Position numbers and translations under genes: made by a program. A DNA stretch of 64,000 nucleotides, taken from the NCBI GenBank assembly GCA_963664365.1, contig OY761144.1, positions 1,426,001 to 1,490,000 of the forward strand, read 5' to 3'. Source of the DNA: VXRN01 sp963664365 (GTDB lineage Bacteria; Chloroflexota; Dehalococcoidia; Lucifugimonadales; UBA1123). The notes beneath the pieces are model-generated. The model saw only the letters and a program-made list of their open reading frames with translations. It was not told the DNA's origin and searched no databases. Positions 10,216 through 17,411 of this stretch are shown here, one piece after another. The first letter of the stretch is position 1; the number at the start of each line of letters is the position of its first letter.

Positions 10216-11415
10216 TCAGTCCCACTCGCGCAGCACTCTGTACATGTGCATGTACAGCTTGAACAGTTCCCTCGCGTACACCGGCGGGCTGACCGGCCGT
10301 GTGGGGTCCAGGTGCTGGAACAGTGAGAACTCGGTGTGACTGAATCCGCCTCGTCCGGCGAGCGCCTCCGCTAATCGGCGCGACTCTTCCGACGGCACCA
10401 GGCTGTCTTGCCTGTCGTGCATGATCAGCACCCTCGCTTCCAGTTCCTCGATTCTGGTGGCCGGGGACATCGCGCGCACAGTCTCGATGGTGGACTCCGG
10501 CAGCCGGTCAACCAGAGTCCTGGCCTCGTCCAGAGAGACGCCTTCGAGCATCCGGTACACCGCCTGCGCTTCGGAAGATAGCGACCGGACGACCTCGTCG
10601 CTGAGCGCCGCGTCCTTCGTGACGAACACCCGCGTCAGCAGCGCCCGCTCATCCTCGTTCGGCAGACCCTCGATCAGGTGTGTCGTAACAACCCTCTTGC
10701 TCAGCACGTCCGGCGGCCAGGGATCGACCACGTCGTCGTGAAACCGGCTGTGCGAAACCACCGATATAATCAGGTCGCGCGCGTCGTAGTAGCCGCCGAA
10801 GAAGTTCACGAACTTGACCTTAGACCTGATCCGTTCGTCCTGGGCCGCCACCGTCGCCAGCGACGCGCCGACGCAGAACCCGCCCATGCCCGACCGCTCC
10901 GGGTCCACGTTGTCCTGCGCGATGAGGAACTCGAATGCGTTGACGAGGTTATCCACCTCCGACACGTCCACGCGCTGATCTGTCATCGTGTCCGACCATG
11001 GGATCATCACGACGACGCCGGTTCGGGCGAGGCCGTCTGCCAGCCCCACGACTCTCGGGTCGTCCCGCCCCGCCGGATTGACGCCCAGAAACAGCAGCAC
11101 CGAGCCGCGCTTGCCTCCTCCGGGCTGCGAGTACAGGTCGGCGACTCCGACGCCGTCCCGCACTGGGAACTCCACCTCCCGTCTGACCGGGGCGCTACTT
11201 ACCCACTCCTGCGGCTTGACCGGGATGGTCGGTATGACCTGCGGGATGAACAAGGCCGTCTCGACCGCCGTGCGTCCCTGCGGAGTAATCAGGATCAGGA
11301 TCAATAGCAGCGTGAGCGCCTCGAGACCCCGGCGGACGAGCAGCTTGGCCCACCGCCGCGCCGACCCGCCGCGCTTCTGCGAAGTTCCTGAACTCTCTGG
11401 GGAATTGTCGCTCAA
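10216..11415 (-). CDS. Membrane-anchored alpha/beta hydrolase, dienelactone-hydrolase-like
   Basis: 399 residues. A basic N-terminus and one transmembrane segment (LEALTLLLILILITP, ~32-46) precede an alpha/beta-hydrolase domain. The nucleophile elbow reads GGFCVGAS, with Cys where serine hydrolases have Ser, as in dienelactone hydrolases. Asp in HDRQDSLVP (~335) and His in FSLFQHLDP (~367) complete a plausible triad. The substrate is unknown. The catalytic domain is probably outside the membrane, tethered by the N-terminal helix. Its last ~50 codons are duplicated at 4885-5037. Confidence 0.75.
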   Translation of the reverse strand: MSDNSPESSGTSQKRGGSARRWAKLLVRRGLEALTLLLILILITPQGRTAVETALFIPQVIPTIPVKPQEWVSSAPVRREVEFPVRDGVGVADLYSQPGGGKRGSVLLFLGVNPAGRDDPRVVGLADGLARTGVVVMIPWSDTMTDQRVDVSEVDNLVNAFEFLIAQDNVDPERSGMGGFCVGASLATVAAQDERIRSKVKFVNFFGGYYDARDLIISVVSHSRFHDDVVDPWPPDVLSKRVVTTHLIEGLPNEDERALLTRVFVTKDAALSDEVVRSLSSEAQAVYRMLEGVSLDEARTLVDRLPESTIETVRAMSPATRIEELEARVLIMHDRQDSLVPSEESRRLAEALAGRGGFSHTEFSLFQHLDPTRPVSPPVYARELFKLYMHMYRVLREWD

Positions 11416-11529
11416 TTGCGGCTCTCGGTGGTTATGGAGGCGGCGCGCTCAGGCTCGCCAACGCGGCGATACGTTCACGAATCCGTACAACGCAAGTAAA
11501 GAGCGCCGGACGCCGCCATTTCGTGCTGG

Positions 11530-11881
11530 TGGTGGAGACGGGGGAGGGTCGAACTCCCCGTCCAGAAGACTCTCCGGCTGAGACATCTACAAGCTTAGCC
11601 GCTGCTTTGGGTCGCTCCGGCGGGTCTGCAACGGCGTAGGCGTCGCTCGGAGCTAGCCGATGGTCTTAGGCCCCGCGCATCGGCGTCGGCGGGACGGCGC
11701 CCCGAATTTCGGCGCCCCATCCGGCCCCCTCAGGGTAAGGGACCGGGGGACGTAACCGCCGCTAGGCGGCTAGTGCGAACTGTCTGTCGTCAGTTACTTT
11801 CTTGCCATCTGATTAACGAGGGTGATGGCGCCTCGGCTTGCAGTCCCGCGAAGGCATCCCCTGTCGAACCCACGCGTCCCC
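11530..11881 (-). ncRNA. ssrA: tmRNA (transfer-messenger RNA)
   Basis: The 5' end GGGGACG (from 11881) pairs with CGTCTCC near the 3' end, followed by ACCA at 11530-11533, giving a 7-bp acceptor stem with encoded CCA. The 5' part has the tmRNA-typical GTGGGTTCGACAGGGG, and the 3' part has a T-arm with loop TTCGACC. The tag open reading frame, on the minus strand around 11761-11806, ends ...DDRQFALAA-TAG; with a GGC resume codon it would read GKKVTDDRQFALAA. The ALAA ending is characteristic. The 352-nt length fits the one-piece form. It rescues stalled ribosomes and tags nascent chains for proteolysis. Confidence 0.92.
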
Positions 11882-11934
11882 ATGAGACTATTCTACCACT
11901 TGGACGCCGATTAGGGAACCGGCGCCGGCAGGAA

Positions 11935-12033
11935 GCTGTGTCAGATTGGTCGGTGAAGGTATCACCCTCACCCTAGCCCTCTCCCTCAAGGGAGAGGGGA
12001 TTTTCGCGCTCGCGCGCGGTTTAAGTGACCCAG
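11935..12033 (+). mobile_element. MITE-like element A (CTGTGTC terminal inverted repeats, REP-like core)
   Basis: It begins GCTGTGTCAGATTGGT and ends AAGTGACCCAG, imperfect inverted termini. The core is CACCCTCACCCTAGCC followed by the hairpin CTCTCCCTCAAGGGAGAG. The same layout in inverse orientation occurs at 48127-48233; partial copies are at 17288-17375 and 22163-22247, and a core-only copy is at 21495-21533. Confidence 0.6.
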
Positions 12034-12053
12034 ATTGCGCCGGCAGAGCCGAT

Positions 12054-12083
12054 TTGACAGAACCGCCATCGGATGGGTATCAT
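12054..12083 (+). promoter_or_regulatory. Promoter of the sulfate-assimilation operon
   Basis: A consensus TTGACA (12054-12059), an 18-nt spacer and TATCAT (12078-12083). The start of transcription is expected near 12090-12093, practically at the ATG of the cysteine leader peptide (12093). Confidence 0.7.
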
Positions 12084-12092
12084 GAGTCCGCA

Positions 12093-12161
12093 ATGTTCGC
12101 GATGACCGCCACAGACCTCAACTGCACATGTTGCGCCCCCCGCCGGGGGAGCTTCGATTAG
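12093..12161 (+). CDS. Cysteine-codon leader peptide
   Basis: A 22-codon reading frame, MFAMTATDLNCTCCAPRRGSFD then TAG, beginning at or next to the predicted transcription start, so probably leaderless (an inner ATG at 12102 is possible). It contains three Cys codons within four (TGC ACA TGT TGC, 12123-12134). These are immediately followed by the CCCCCC (12136-12141) that forms the 5' arm of a hairpin with GGGGG (12145-12149). It lies upstream of a terminator and then of APS/PAPS reductase. Cys-rich leader peptides controlling sulfur genes are known in actinobacteria; this assignment rests on sequence layout only. Confidence 0.7.
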   Translation: MFAMTATDLNCTCCAPRRGSFD

Positions 12162-12253
12162 GCATGTGCCGAATGTCTGTCTAGCGGTGTGAACGCGCAG
12201 GCAGCAAGTTCGAGAAGACCGAAGTCAAACCCCCGATTGCTCAGCATCGGGGG
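12136..12253 (+). promoter_or_regulatory. Attenuator: mutually exclusive hairpins upstream of cysH
   Basis: Three pairings compete. (1) CCCCC within 12136-12141 with GGGGG 12145-12149, overlapping the leader frame. (2) An antiterminator, GGGGG 12145-12149 plus CTTCG 12152-12156 with CGAAG 12220-12224 plus CCCCC 12230-12234. (3) The terminator 12230-12253. A ribosome stalled at the Cys codons would cover the C-run, free the G-run for the antiterminator and allow read-through. With ample Cys-tRNA, pairing 1 forms and the terminator wins. Confidence 0.65.
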
Positions 12254-12262
12254 TTTTCGTTT
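12230..12262 (+). terminator. Intrinsic terminator inside the cysH leader
   Basis: CCCCCGAT (12230-12237) pairs with ATCGGGGG (12246-12253) across an 8-nt loop, followed by TTTTCGTTT. It stands 7 nt before the cysH ATG, so it works as a conditional (attenuator) terminator rather than the end of a gene. Confidence 0.85.
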
Positions 12263-12269
12263 GTCCGGA

Positions 12270-13046
12270 ATGAAGAGATTGGAGAAGCAAGTGCAGGCAG
12301 TTCTTACAGAGTCACCCATAGAGTCCGGCCTTTCGATTCCCGATGCGGAGGGCTGGACGCCGGAGCAAGTCTTGGCGTGGGCCGCGCAAACCTTCGGCGG
12401 CCGAGTCGCGCTGAGCATCAGCTTTCAGGTGGACGGGATGGTGATCCTCGACATGGCCCAGCGGATGGGGCTGGGTCTGCGGGTGATGACGATAGACACC
12501 GGCCGGCTTCCCGAACAGACCTACGACCTGATCGACCGCGTGCGAGACCACTACGGAATCGAGGTCGAGGTCTATCATCCCGATGAGTCCGAACTTGAGG
12601 ACATGACGACCTCATACGGCATGAACCCGTTCTACAAGTCCGTGCCGCTTCGGATGCTGTGCTGCGAGATCCGCAAAGTCAACCCGCTCAACCGAGCGCT
12701 TGCGGACCTGGACGCCTGGATCACGGGGGTCAGACGGGGTCACGCGGCGTCCCGGTCGGGCGCGCAGAAGATAGGGATCGACTGGCAGCACAAGGGGATC
12801 GTCAAGATCAACCCGCTGGCCGACTGGACCGAGGATGACGTGTGGGAGTACATCAGGGATAACGACGTGCCGTACAACCGGCTCTATGACGCGGGCTACA
12901 CCAGCATCGGCTGCGCGCCCTGCACACGCCCCGTCTCCGCCGGCGAGGACGCCAGGGCAGGCCGCTGGTGGTGGGAAAGCGGGGTTGCCAAAGAGTGCGG
13001 CATACACATGAACCCGGTTGGCGTCTCGACTGCCGCCGGCGGGTAG
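12270..13046 (+). CDS. cysH: Phosphoadenylyl/adenylyl-sulfate reductase (CysH family, Fe-S type)
   Basis: 258 residues from ATG 12270, the first start after the terminator; an upstream in-frame GTG at 12189 would read through the terminator and is rejected. A PP-loop-type reductase of sulfate assimilation, reducing APS (or PAPS) to sulfite with thioredoxin. It has the paired CC (~131-132) and CAPC (~215-218) that bind a [4Fe-4S] cluster in APS-type reductases, plus the C-terminal KECGIH with the catalytic Cys (~243). The Fe-S cysteines favour APS as substrate. It is first in an operon with ATP sulfurylase/APS kinase and is preceded by a cysteine leader-peptide attenuator. Confidence 0.9.
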   Translation: MKRLEKQVQAVLTESPIESGLSIPDAEGWTPEQVLAWAAQTFGGRVALSISFQVDGMVILDMAQRMGLGLRVMTIDTGRLPEQTYDLIDRVRDHYGIEVEVYHPDESELEDMTTSYGMNPFYKSVPLRMLCCEIRKVNPLNRALADLDAWITGVRRGHAASRSGAQKIGIDWQHKGIVKINPLADWTEDDVWEYIRDNDVPYNRLYDAGYTSIGCAPCTRPVSAGEDARAGRWWWESGVAKECGIHMNPVGVSTAAGG

Positions 13047-13079
13047 TTCAATTCCTTGAGTGACAGCAGGAGCGATAAA

Positions 13080-14792
13080 GTGTCCGAATCAAATCTGATC
13101 TCGCCGTATGGCGGCGAGTTGGTCAACGTCGTTGCGGCAGGCGAGCAGGCGGAAGAACTGCGGGCGGAGTCCGAAAGTCTGCCGTCGATACGGATCTCCG
13201 AGAGGGTTGTGTGCGATCTTGAGCTGATCGCGACAGGAGGGTTCTCGCCCCTGGACCGGTTCATGTCTAAAGAAGACTTCCGGTCTGTAGTCGAAGACAT
13301 GCGGCTGGAGAACGGGACGCTGTTCCCGATTCCGCTCACGCTGCCGGTGGATGACGAGACGGCGGCCGGGATCGGCGACAGAGTCGCGCTGACGGACTCC
13401 CGCGATAAGGTTCTCGCCGTCATGGACGTGGAGGAGGTTTACGAATGGGACTACGAGGACACCTGCCGACGGGTTTACGGCACGCTCGACACTCGCCATC
13501 CCATCGTCGCTGAGATGCGCGGATGGGGCAGGTACAACCTCTCCGGCAGGCTCAGTGTTCTGCGTCTTCCCCAGCATCACGACTTCGGACAGATCAGGCT
13601 TACGCCCGCGCAGACCCGCGAGGCGCTGGAGCGGGTCGGCAATCCCAACGTGGTCGCGTTTCAGACCAGAAATCCGATGCACCGCGCGCACGAGGAGTTG
13701 ACCAGGCGCGCCGCCGAGAGTATAGACGGCGTTCTGCTGCTCCATCCCGTTGTCGGGCTTACCAAGCCGGGCGACGTTGACCATTTCACGCGGGTCAGGA
13801 CGTACAAGGCGCTGACCGAAAGATACTACGACCCCGGCCGAGCGCTGTTGTCGCTTCTGCCGCTGGCTATGCGGATGGGAGGGCCGCGCGAGGCGGTGTG
13901 GCATGCGATAATCAGGCGCAACTTCGGCGCCAATCACCTGATCGTCGGACGCGACCACGCGGGCCCCGGAGTCGATTCGGCAGGCAAGCCGTTCTACGGT
14001 CCTTATGACGCCCAGGAGCTCGTGGAATCCCACGCGGACGAAATCGGCGTCACGCCCTTGTTCTTCTCGGAGATGGCATACGTGCCTTCCGAGGATAGGT
14101 ACGAGGAGGTGACGAAGCTCTCGGAGGGTACGGAGACGGCGTCGATATCGGGCACGGAAGTCAGAGACGACTATCTCAACGCGGGTCGCCCGCTCCCGGG
14201 CTGGTTCACGAGGCCGGAAGTCGCCGAGGTTCTAGCGGACGCCTATCCTCCCCGCCACAGCCAGGGGGTTTGCGTCTGGTTCACCGGACTTAGCGGATCG
14301 GGGAAGACGACGAACGCCGAGATTCTGGAGACGCTGTTGATGGAGCGGGGACGTGGTAGCACGATGTTGGACGGCGACGTCGTCCGAACGCACCTGTCCA
14401 AGGGGCTGGGCTTCAGCAAAGAGGACAGAGACATGAACATCATGCGGATCGGCTTCGTGGCGTCCGAGATCGTTCGGCATGGCGGAGTGGTGATCTGCGC
14501 GGCGATCAGCCCGTACCGGGAGACCAGGGAGGCGGTGCGCGAAATGATCGGCAACGACCACTTCGTGGAGGTGTTCGTGGACACGCCGCTGGAGGTGTGC
14601 GAGTCACGGGACGCGAAGGGGATGTACGCGCTGGCAAGGGCGGGCCGGATCACCGGATTCACCGGGATCGACGACCCTTACGAGCCGCCGCCAAACGCCG
14701 AGGTCGTCTTGGACACCGTGGCGAATTCGGCGGAGACGAACGCGGCTCGGATCGTACAACACCTGCTGGATGAGGGATTCGTGAAGGAATAG
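13080..14792 (+). CDS. sat/cysC: Bifunctional sulfate adenylyltransferase / adenylylsulfate kinase
   Basis: 570 residues from GTG 13080, which has AGGAG 7 nt upstream; a TTG at 13056 is less likely. The N-terminal ~390 residues are ATP sulfurylase (QTRNPMHRAHEE, then LIVGRDHAGPG), making APS from sulfate and ATP. The C-terminal ~175 residues are APS kinase: Walker A GLSGSGKTT at ~403-411, LDGDVVR, and ISPYRETREAVR, making PAPS. The order sulfurylase-kinase is a known fusion. With the Fe-S reductase just upstream (33-nt gap), the pair covers sulfate to sulfite. PAPS could also feed sulfotransferases. Confidence 0.93.
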   Translation: MSESNLISPYGGELVNVVAAGEQAEELRAESESLPSIRISERVVCDLELIATGGFSPLDRFMSKEDFRSVVEDMRLENGTLFPIPLTLPVDDETAAGIGDRVALTDSRDKVLAVMDVEEVYEWDYEDTCRRVYGTLDTRHPIVAEMRGWGRYNLSGRLSVLRLPQHHDFGQIRLTPAQTREALERVGNPNVVAFQTRNPMHRAHEELTRRAAESIDGVLLLHPVVGLTKPGDVDHFTRVRTYKALTERYYDPGRALLSLLPLAMRMGGPREAVWHAIIRRNFGANHLIVGRDHAGPGVDSAGKPFYGPYDAQELVESHADEIGVTPLFFSEMAYVPSEDRYEEVTKLSEGTETASISGTEVRDDYLNAGRPLPGWFTRPEVAEVLADAYPPRHSQGVCVWFTGLSGSGKTTNAEILETLLMERGRGSTMLDGDVVRTHLSKGLGFSKEDRDMNIMRIGFVASEIVRHGGVVICAAISPYRETREAVREMIGNDHFVEVFVDTPLEVCESRDAKGMYALARAGRITGFTGIDDPYEPPPNAEVVLDTVANSAETNAARIVQHLLDEGFVKE

Positions 14793-14822
14793 TCCTGGCC
14801 GGAGCGAACCAAGCGGATCCAG

Positions 14823-15104
14823 CTAGTTATCAACCGAGTCAAACGGGATGGCTTTTTTGAGGAATCGATTCGGATCCGCGTCCGCGGTGTTTGCCGCCGC
14901 CGCGTCGGCCATGCGGTCGTAGCGCGGGTCCAACTCCTGAAGCTGTGTGCTGAGCGACTTGTGGAACGCGACGCTTGAGATTATCCGGTGCGTGTTTTCA
15001 CTCCGGCACTCGCGGCACGGGATAGTGCGCGGAGCGTCGAATCCCCGAACGAGCTTTGCCGTCTTGGCCTGGCAATCTTCGCACCTGTATTCGTAGATCG
15101 GCAT
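14823..15104 (-). CDS. FmdB-family zinc-ribbon protein
   Basis: 93 residues. The N-terminus MPIYEYRCEDCQ and a second CRECRS give the CxxC...CxxC zinc ribbon of FmdB-type small proteins. The C-terminal half is polar and probably disordered (AAAANTADADPN). It starts 2 nt after the stop of the preceding gene in a tight run of four genes, so it is probably part of the ferritin-like cluster. FmdB domains are of unclear function; a role as a small accessory subunit or metal-site factor of the oxidase-like proteins is inference. Confidence 0.8.
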   Translation of the reverse strand: MPIYEYRCEDCQAKTAKLVRGFDAPRTIPCRECRSENTHRIISSVAFHKSLSTQLQELDPRYDRMADAAAANTADADPNRFLKKAIPFDSVDN

Positions 15105-15106
15105 CT

Positions 15107-15523
15107 TTAGGCGAAGGTCGTCTCAATGTCGGCGGATAGGTCGAATAGGCGCTGCAAAGTCAGGTGGTATCTCAGAAAGCTGTTAGCTCCATAGGCATTG
15201 GGCGATTCGACGATGCCGCGTTCGATGTCCAGGGTGTTGAACGTGTGCTCGGAGTCGGCGCCGCCGTTCCGACGGATATTTTCCAGCAGCGAACGCCACT
15301 CGTCGGCTCCCATGCTCAGCCAGAAATCGACGTCGAGAAGCGACTCTTCCGTGCCCTCGGACGCGCCTGAGCACTCGAACGCCTCGAAATCGAGGACGAA
15401 AATCCGCTCTCCGGCTTTAATCCCGACTCTGGCGTCGCATGATCCGAGCGCGCGAAACCGGCGGTCGGAGTTGGCCGCCGCTCGGACGGAGTCGAACCAG
15501 TCTATTGAGGGGAAGACGGGCAA
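15107..15523 (-). CDS. Small conserved protein, SCP2-like (paralogue 1)
   Basis: About 138 residues from TTG 15523 (MPVFPSIDWF); a GTG at 15529 overlaps the previous stop by 4 nt and is the alternative. I prefer TTG because the paralogue next door starts at the same place. Features: an N-terminal PVFPSxxWFDxVR, then CDARVGIKAGERIFVLDFEAFECSG, an acidic DVDFWLSM, and a terminal aromatic segment. The mixed alpha/beta pattern resembles small SCP2 (sterol-carrier-like) lipid-binding domains, but I cannot prove this. It is roughly 45-50% identical by eye to 15526-15969. Confidence 0.7.
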   Translation of the reverse strand: MPVFPSIDWFDSVRAAANSDRRFRALGSCDARVGIKAGERIFVLDFEAFECSGASEGTEESLLDVDFWLSMGADEWRSLLENIRRNGGADSEHTFNTLDIERGIVESPNAYGANSFLRYHLTLQRLFDLSADIETTFA

Positions 15524-15525
15524 GC

Positions 15526-15969
15526 TCACTCTCCCAGCGCGAACTCCGTCTCCACTCGTGAAGACAGATCGAAGAAATACTGGAACGTCTGGTTGTACCT
15601 GAAGAACAGGTCTTGGCGGTACTGGTCGTCGGTGTATGAGATGGCGAGGCCGTTCTCGCTGTCGAGGTCGAGTGTGTTGAGTGTGTAATCGAGGTCGGCT
15701 TCGCCGTTGTCCTGGATGTTTTGGAGCATATCGAACCAGTCTTCGGGCGTCATGTCGAGATAGAAGTCGGTGTCTTCCAGATCGGGTTCCTGGATTTCAG
15801 ACGCCGATGAGCACTCGAACCCCTCGAACACCAGGCGATAGTAACTGTCGCCGACCTTGATGCCGACGTTTGCGTCGCAGGTGCCGCCGCCAGCGTCTCG
15901 CACGGCGTCCTCTGAGTTGAACTCGCGTCTTACGGCGTCGAACCACTCGACGGATGGGAAGACCGGCAA
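15526..15969 (-). CDS. Small conserved protein, SCP2-like (paralogue 2)
   Basis: 147 residues from TTG 15969, with GGAGGA 6 nt upstream and only 2 nt after the upstream stop. Earlier in-frame starts reach into the neighbouring gene without a ribosome site. It shares MPVFPSVEWFD, CDANVGIKVGD, FEGFECSS, the 'DTDFYLDM' acidic motif and the YTLNTLDL motif with 15107-15523. It is possibly a lipophilic-substrate-binding partner of the ferritin-like proteins encoded upstream (inference from position). Confidence 0.75.
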   Translation of the reverse strand: MPVFPSVEWFDAVRREFNSEDAVRDAGGGTCDANVGIKVGDSYYRLVFEGFECSSASEIQEPDLEDTDFYLDMTPEDWFDMLQNIQDNGEADLDYTLNTLDLDSENGLAISYTDDQYRQDLFFRYNQTFQYFFDLSSRVETEFALGE

Positions 15970-15971
15970 TG

Positions 15972-17057
15972 CTAGTCCTCCAAGTATTGGGCCAGGTCTT
16001 TGGAGAAGGATGAGCCGCGCGGCGCGCCGATCCATTCGGCGGCGGCCATGTAGTACCGGAGCCAATCGGCGAGCATCCCGCGGACGCGGCGCATTCCGAC
16101 TCTCGCGCCCTCGATTCCGCCGCCGTAGATTATGGCAAGCGGCTCAAGCAGGGCGGGCTGTTCAAGCTCCCGCGCGAATATGCCTTCGCCGATGTTGAGC
16201 ATGTTCCTGAATACCTGGGCCTTGTCCTGCTGCTGGCTGACCGCGAAGCGAAGGTGCTGAAGTCCGTAGGCGACGTGCCGCGCCTTGTCCTGGGTCGCAA
16301 GCGCGAACAGCGTCTTCTCAGCCGGATTCTGGGCGAACCGCTCACCGTATCGGTAGATCGTGAGGATGAACGTGCCGCGCAGCAGATGGAGAAACAGACT
16401 GGTCTCGGACCAGCCGCCCCTGCTTTCGAGGATCATCCTGTTGATCAAGCCCTTGCTTTCGAGGCCGAGTCCGCCGCCGTTGGAGAGCGCGCGTTTTCTG
16501 AACGCCTCGTGGTGCCTTCCGGCGTCGAACATGGTAGTCGCGAGGAACAGCTTGACCTCGTAGTATCCAAACGAGAGATGCTGGAGCCAGTAGCCAATGG
16601 TCTCGAACTCGACGTTGGCGGCCTGGCTAAGCTCGGTGCATAGCTGGCACATGGCGGCTTCGACGTCGTCGGGAAGCGGCTCGATCGTGTCCCAGGGAAT
16701 ATCGGTGGCGGGAACCCACCGCCGCTGAATTGCCTCTTCGTAGAGGTCGGGGGCGTTGTCGGCCCACATGTCGCGCTTGGAGCGCACGGCGATTGAGATG
16801 GGAGGGATTCCGCCCATCGGGTACGCGCCGCGAGGCAGCCGCGTCTGGTCTTCCCAGTATTCGGGTATCTCGCCGTAGATGCCGACGTTGAGGTCGCCGA
16901 TACGCAGTCCGGCCTTGCCGGGCCTGACCCTGGTTCCCCACTGGAGAGTGCGGTCCATCCACTCGAAGGACGGCTCGGGGACTTCGGCGTTCTCGTCGAT
17001 AGCGAGCCGACGCCTGCGCCCACCGTCGAGCCTTGTTACGCTGTAGTTTGCTTCCAA
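15972..17057 (-). CDS. Ferritin-like/R2-like protein with degenerate metal site
   Basis: 361 residues, clearly paralogous to 17412-18512 (shared RWVPATDIPW, KRALxNGGG, ARHVAYG). R2-type diiron proteins bind metal through Glu and ExxH motifs. Here the first ExxH is replaced by AGRH (FDAGRHHEAF, ~177-186), the second by KARH (QDKARH, ~256-261), and the intervening helix Glu of the paralogue (ITGEG) by LLRGT. The histidines remain. It therefore probably cannot hold a normal diiron centre and may be a structural or regulatory partner of the active paralogue. It is followed 2 nt later by the SCP2-like pair. No frameshift or stop suggests decay; the fold is maintained. Confidence 0.78.
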   Translation of the reverse strand: MEANYSVTRLDGGRRRRLAIDENAEVPEPSFEWMDRTLQWGTRVRPGKAGLRIGDLNVGIYGEIPEYWEDQTRLPRGAYPMGGIPPISIAVRSKRDMWADNAPDLYEEAIQRRWVPATDIPWDTIEPLPDDVEAAMCQLCTELSQAANVEFETIGYWLQHLSFGYYEVKLFLATTMFDAGRHHEAFRKRALSNGGGLGLESKGLINRMILESRGGWSETSLFLHLLRGTFILTIYRYGERFAQNPAEKTLFALATQDKARHVAYGLQHLRFAVSQQQDKAQVFRNMLNIGEGIFARELEQPALLEPLAIIYGGGIEGARVGMRRVRGMLADWLRYYMAAAEWIGAPRGSSFSKDLAQYLED

Positions 17058-17060
17058 CGG

Positions 17061-17252
17061 TCAGCCTATCAACTTAGATACCGCGACCGAAACGCTGGCA
17101 ACCGCCACGATGACACCCGTCAACTGGACGAGTAACTGGTTCTTCGTCCGCTCGACGTCCGCCTTGGTTGCCAGGTGTACCCTCTCACCCTCGAGTCGGC
17201 TGATGCGATCTGAGTGTTCGCGGACGATGTCGGAGTCTGTCATGGTAGTCAT
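17061..17252 (-). CDS. Small coiled-coil protein with C-terminal membrane anchor
   Basis: 63 residues from ATG 17252 (GGAG 8 nt upstream). A polar, heptad-like N-terminal part (DRISRLEGERVHLATKADVE) is followed by a single transmembrane segment (LTGVIVAVASVSVAVSKL). Upstream in-frame starts would translate the REP-like element at 17288-17375 and are rejected. It lies between the two ferritin-like genes and may tether their complex to the membrane (inference). Similar short coiled-coil/TM proteins are common and poorly characterised. Confidence 0.65.
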   Translation of the reverse strand: MTTMTDSDIVREHSDRISRLEGERVHLATKADVERTKNQLLVQLTGVIVAVASVSVAVSKLIG

Positions 17253-17287
17253 GCGGGCCTCTCCAATGTTGTCGGCGCCGGCTAGTA

Positions 17288-17375
17288 CCGTGTCCACATG
17301 ATTATGGTAGATGGCCTGATTGTTCACCCTCACCCCAACCCTCTCCCTCAAGGGAGAGGGGGTATGCTCTGAATA
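17288..17375 (-). mobile_element. MITE-like element, partial copy D
   Basis: CCGTGTCC...TTCACCCTCACCCCAACC and the hairpin CTCTCCCTCAAGGGAGAG, lying between the two ferritin-like genes. One terminus (GTGTCC) is recognisable; the other is lost. Confidence 0.45.
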
Positions 17376-17411
17376 CTTCGAGTGGATCGTCAAAACTAAG
17401 TTGAAGCGGTA

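Larger units (their letters stand above)
5047..10368. repeat. Second unit of a ~5.3-kb tandem duplication
   Basis: Positions 1-5037 align with 5047-10368: lipoprotein gene, metalloprotease gene, shared promoter region, hairpins and the 3' end of the hydrolase gene, all in the same order and strand. Upstream sequence and the protease middle are almost identical between units. The lipoprotein genes and the protease C-terminal domains have diverged. The repeat boundary at 5037/10368 falls inside the hydrolase gene, whose intact copy lies only at the right end. Confidence 0.85.

Noticed and set aside
12189..12269. GTG start 27 codons upstream of the cysH ATG
   Set aside because: The extension would translate through the terminator hairpin and its T-run, and adds no conserved CysH sequence. 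It is leader RNA.
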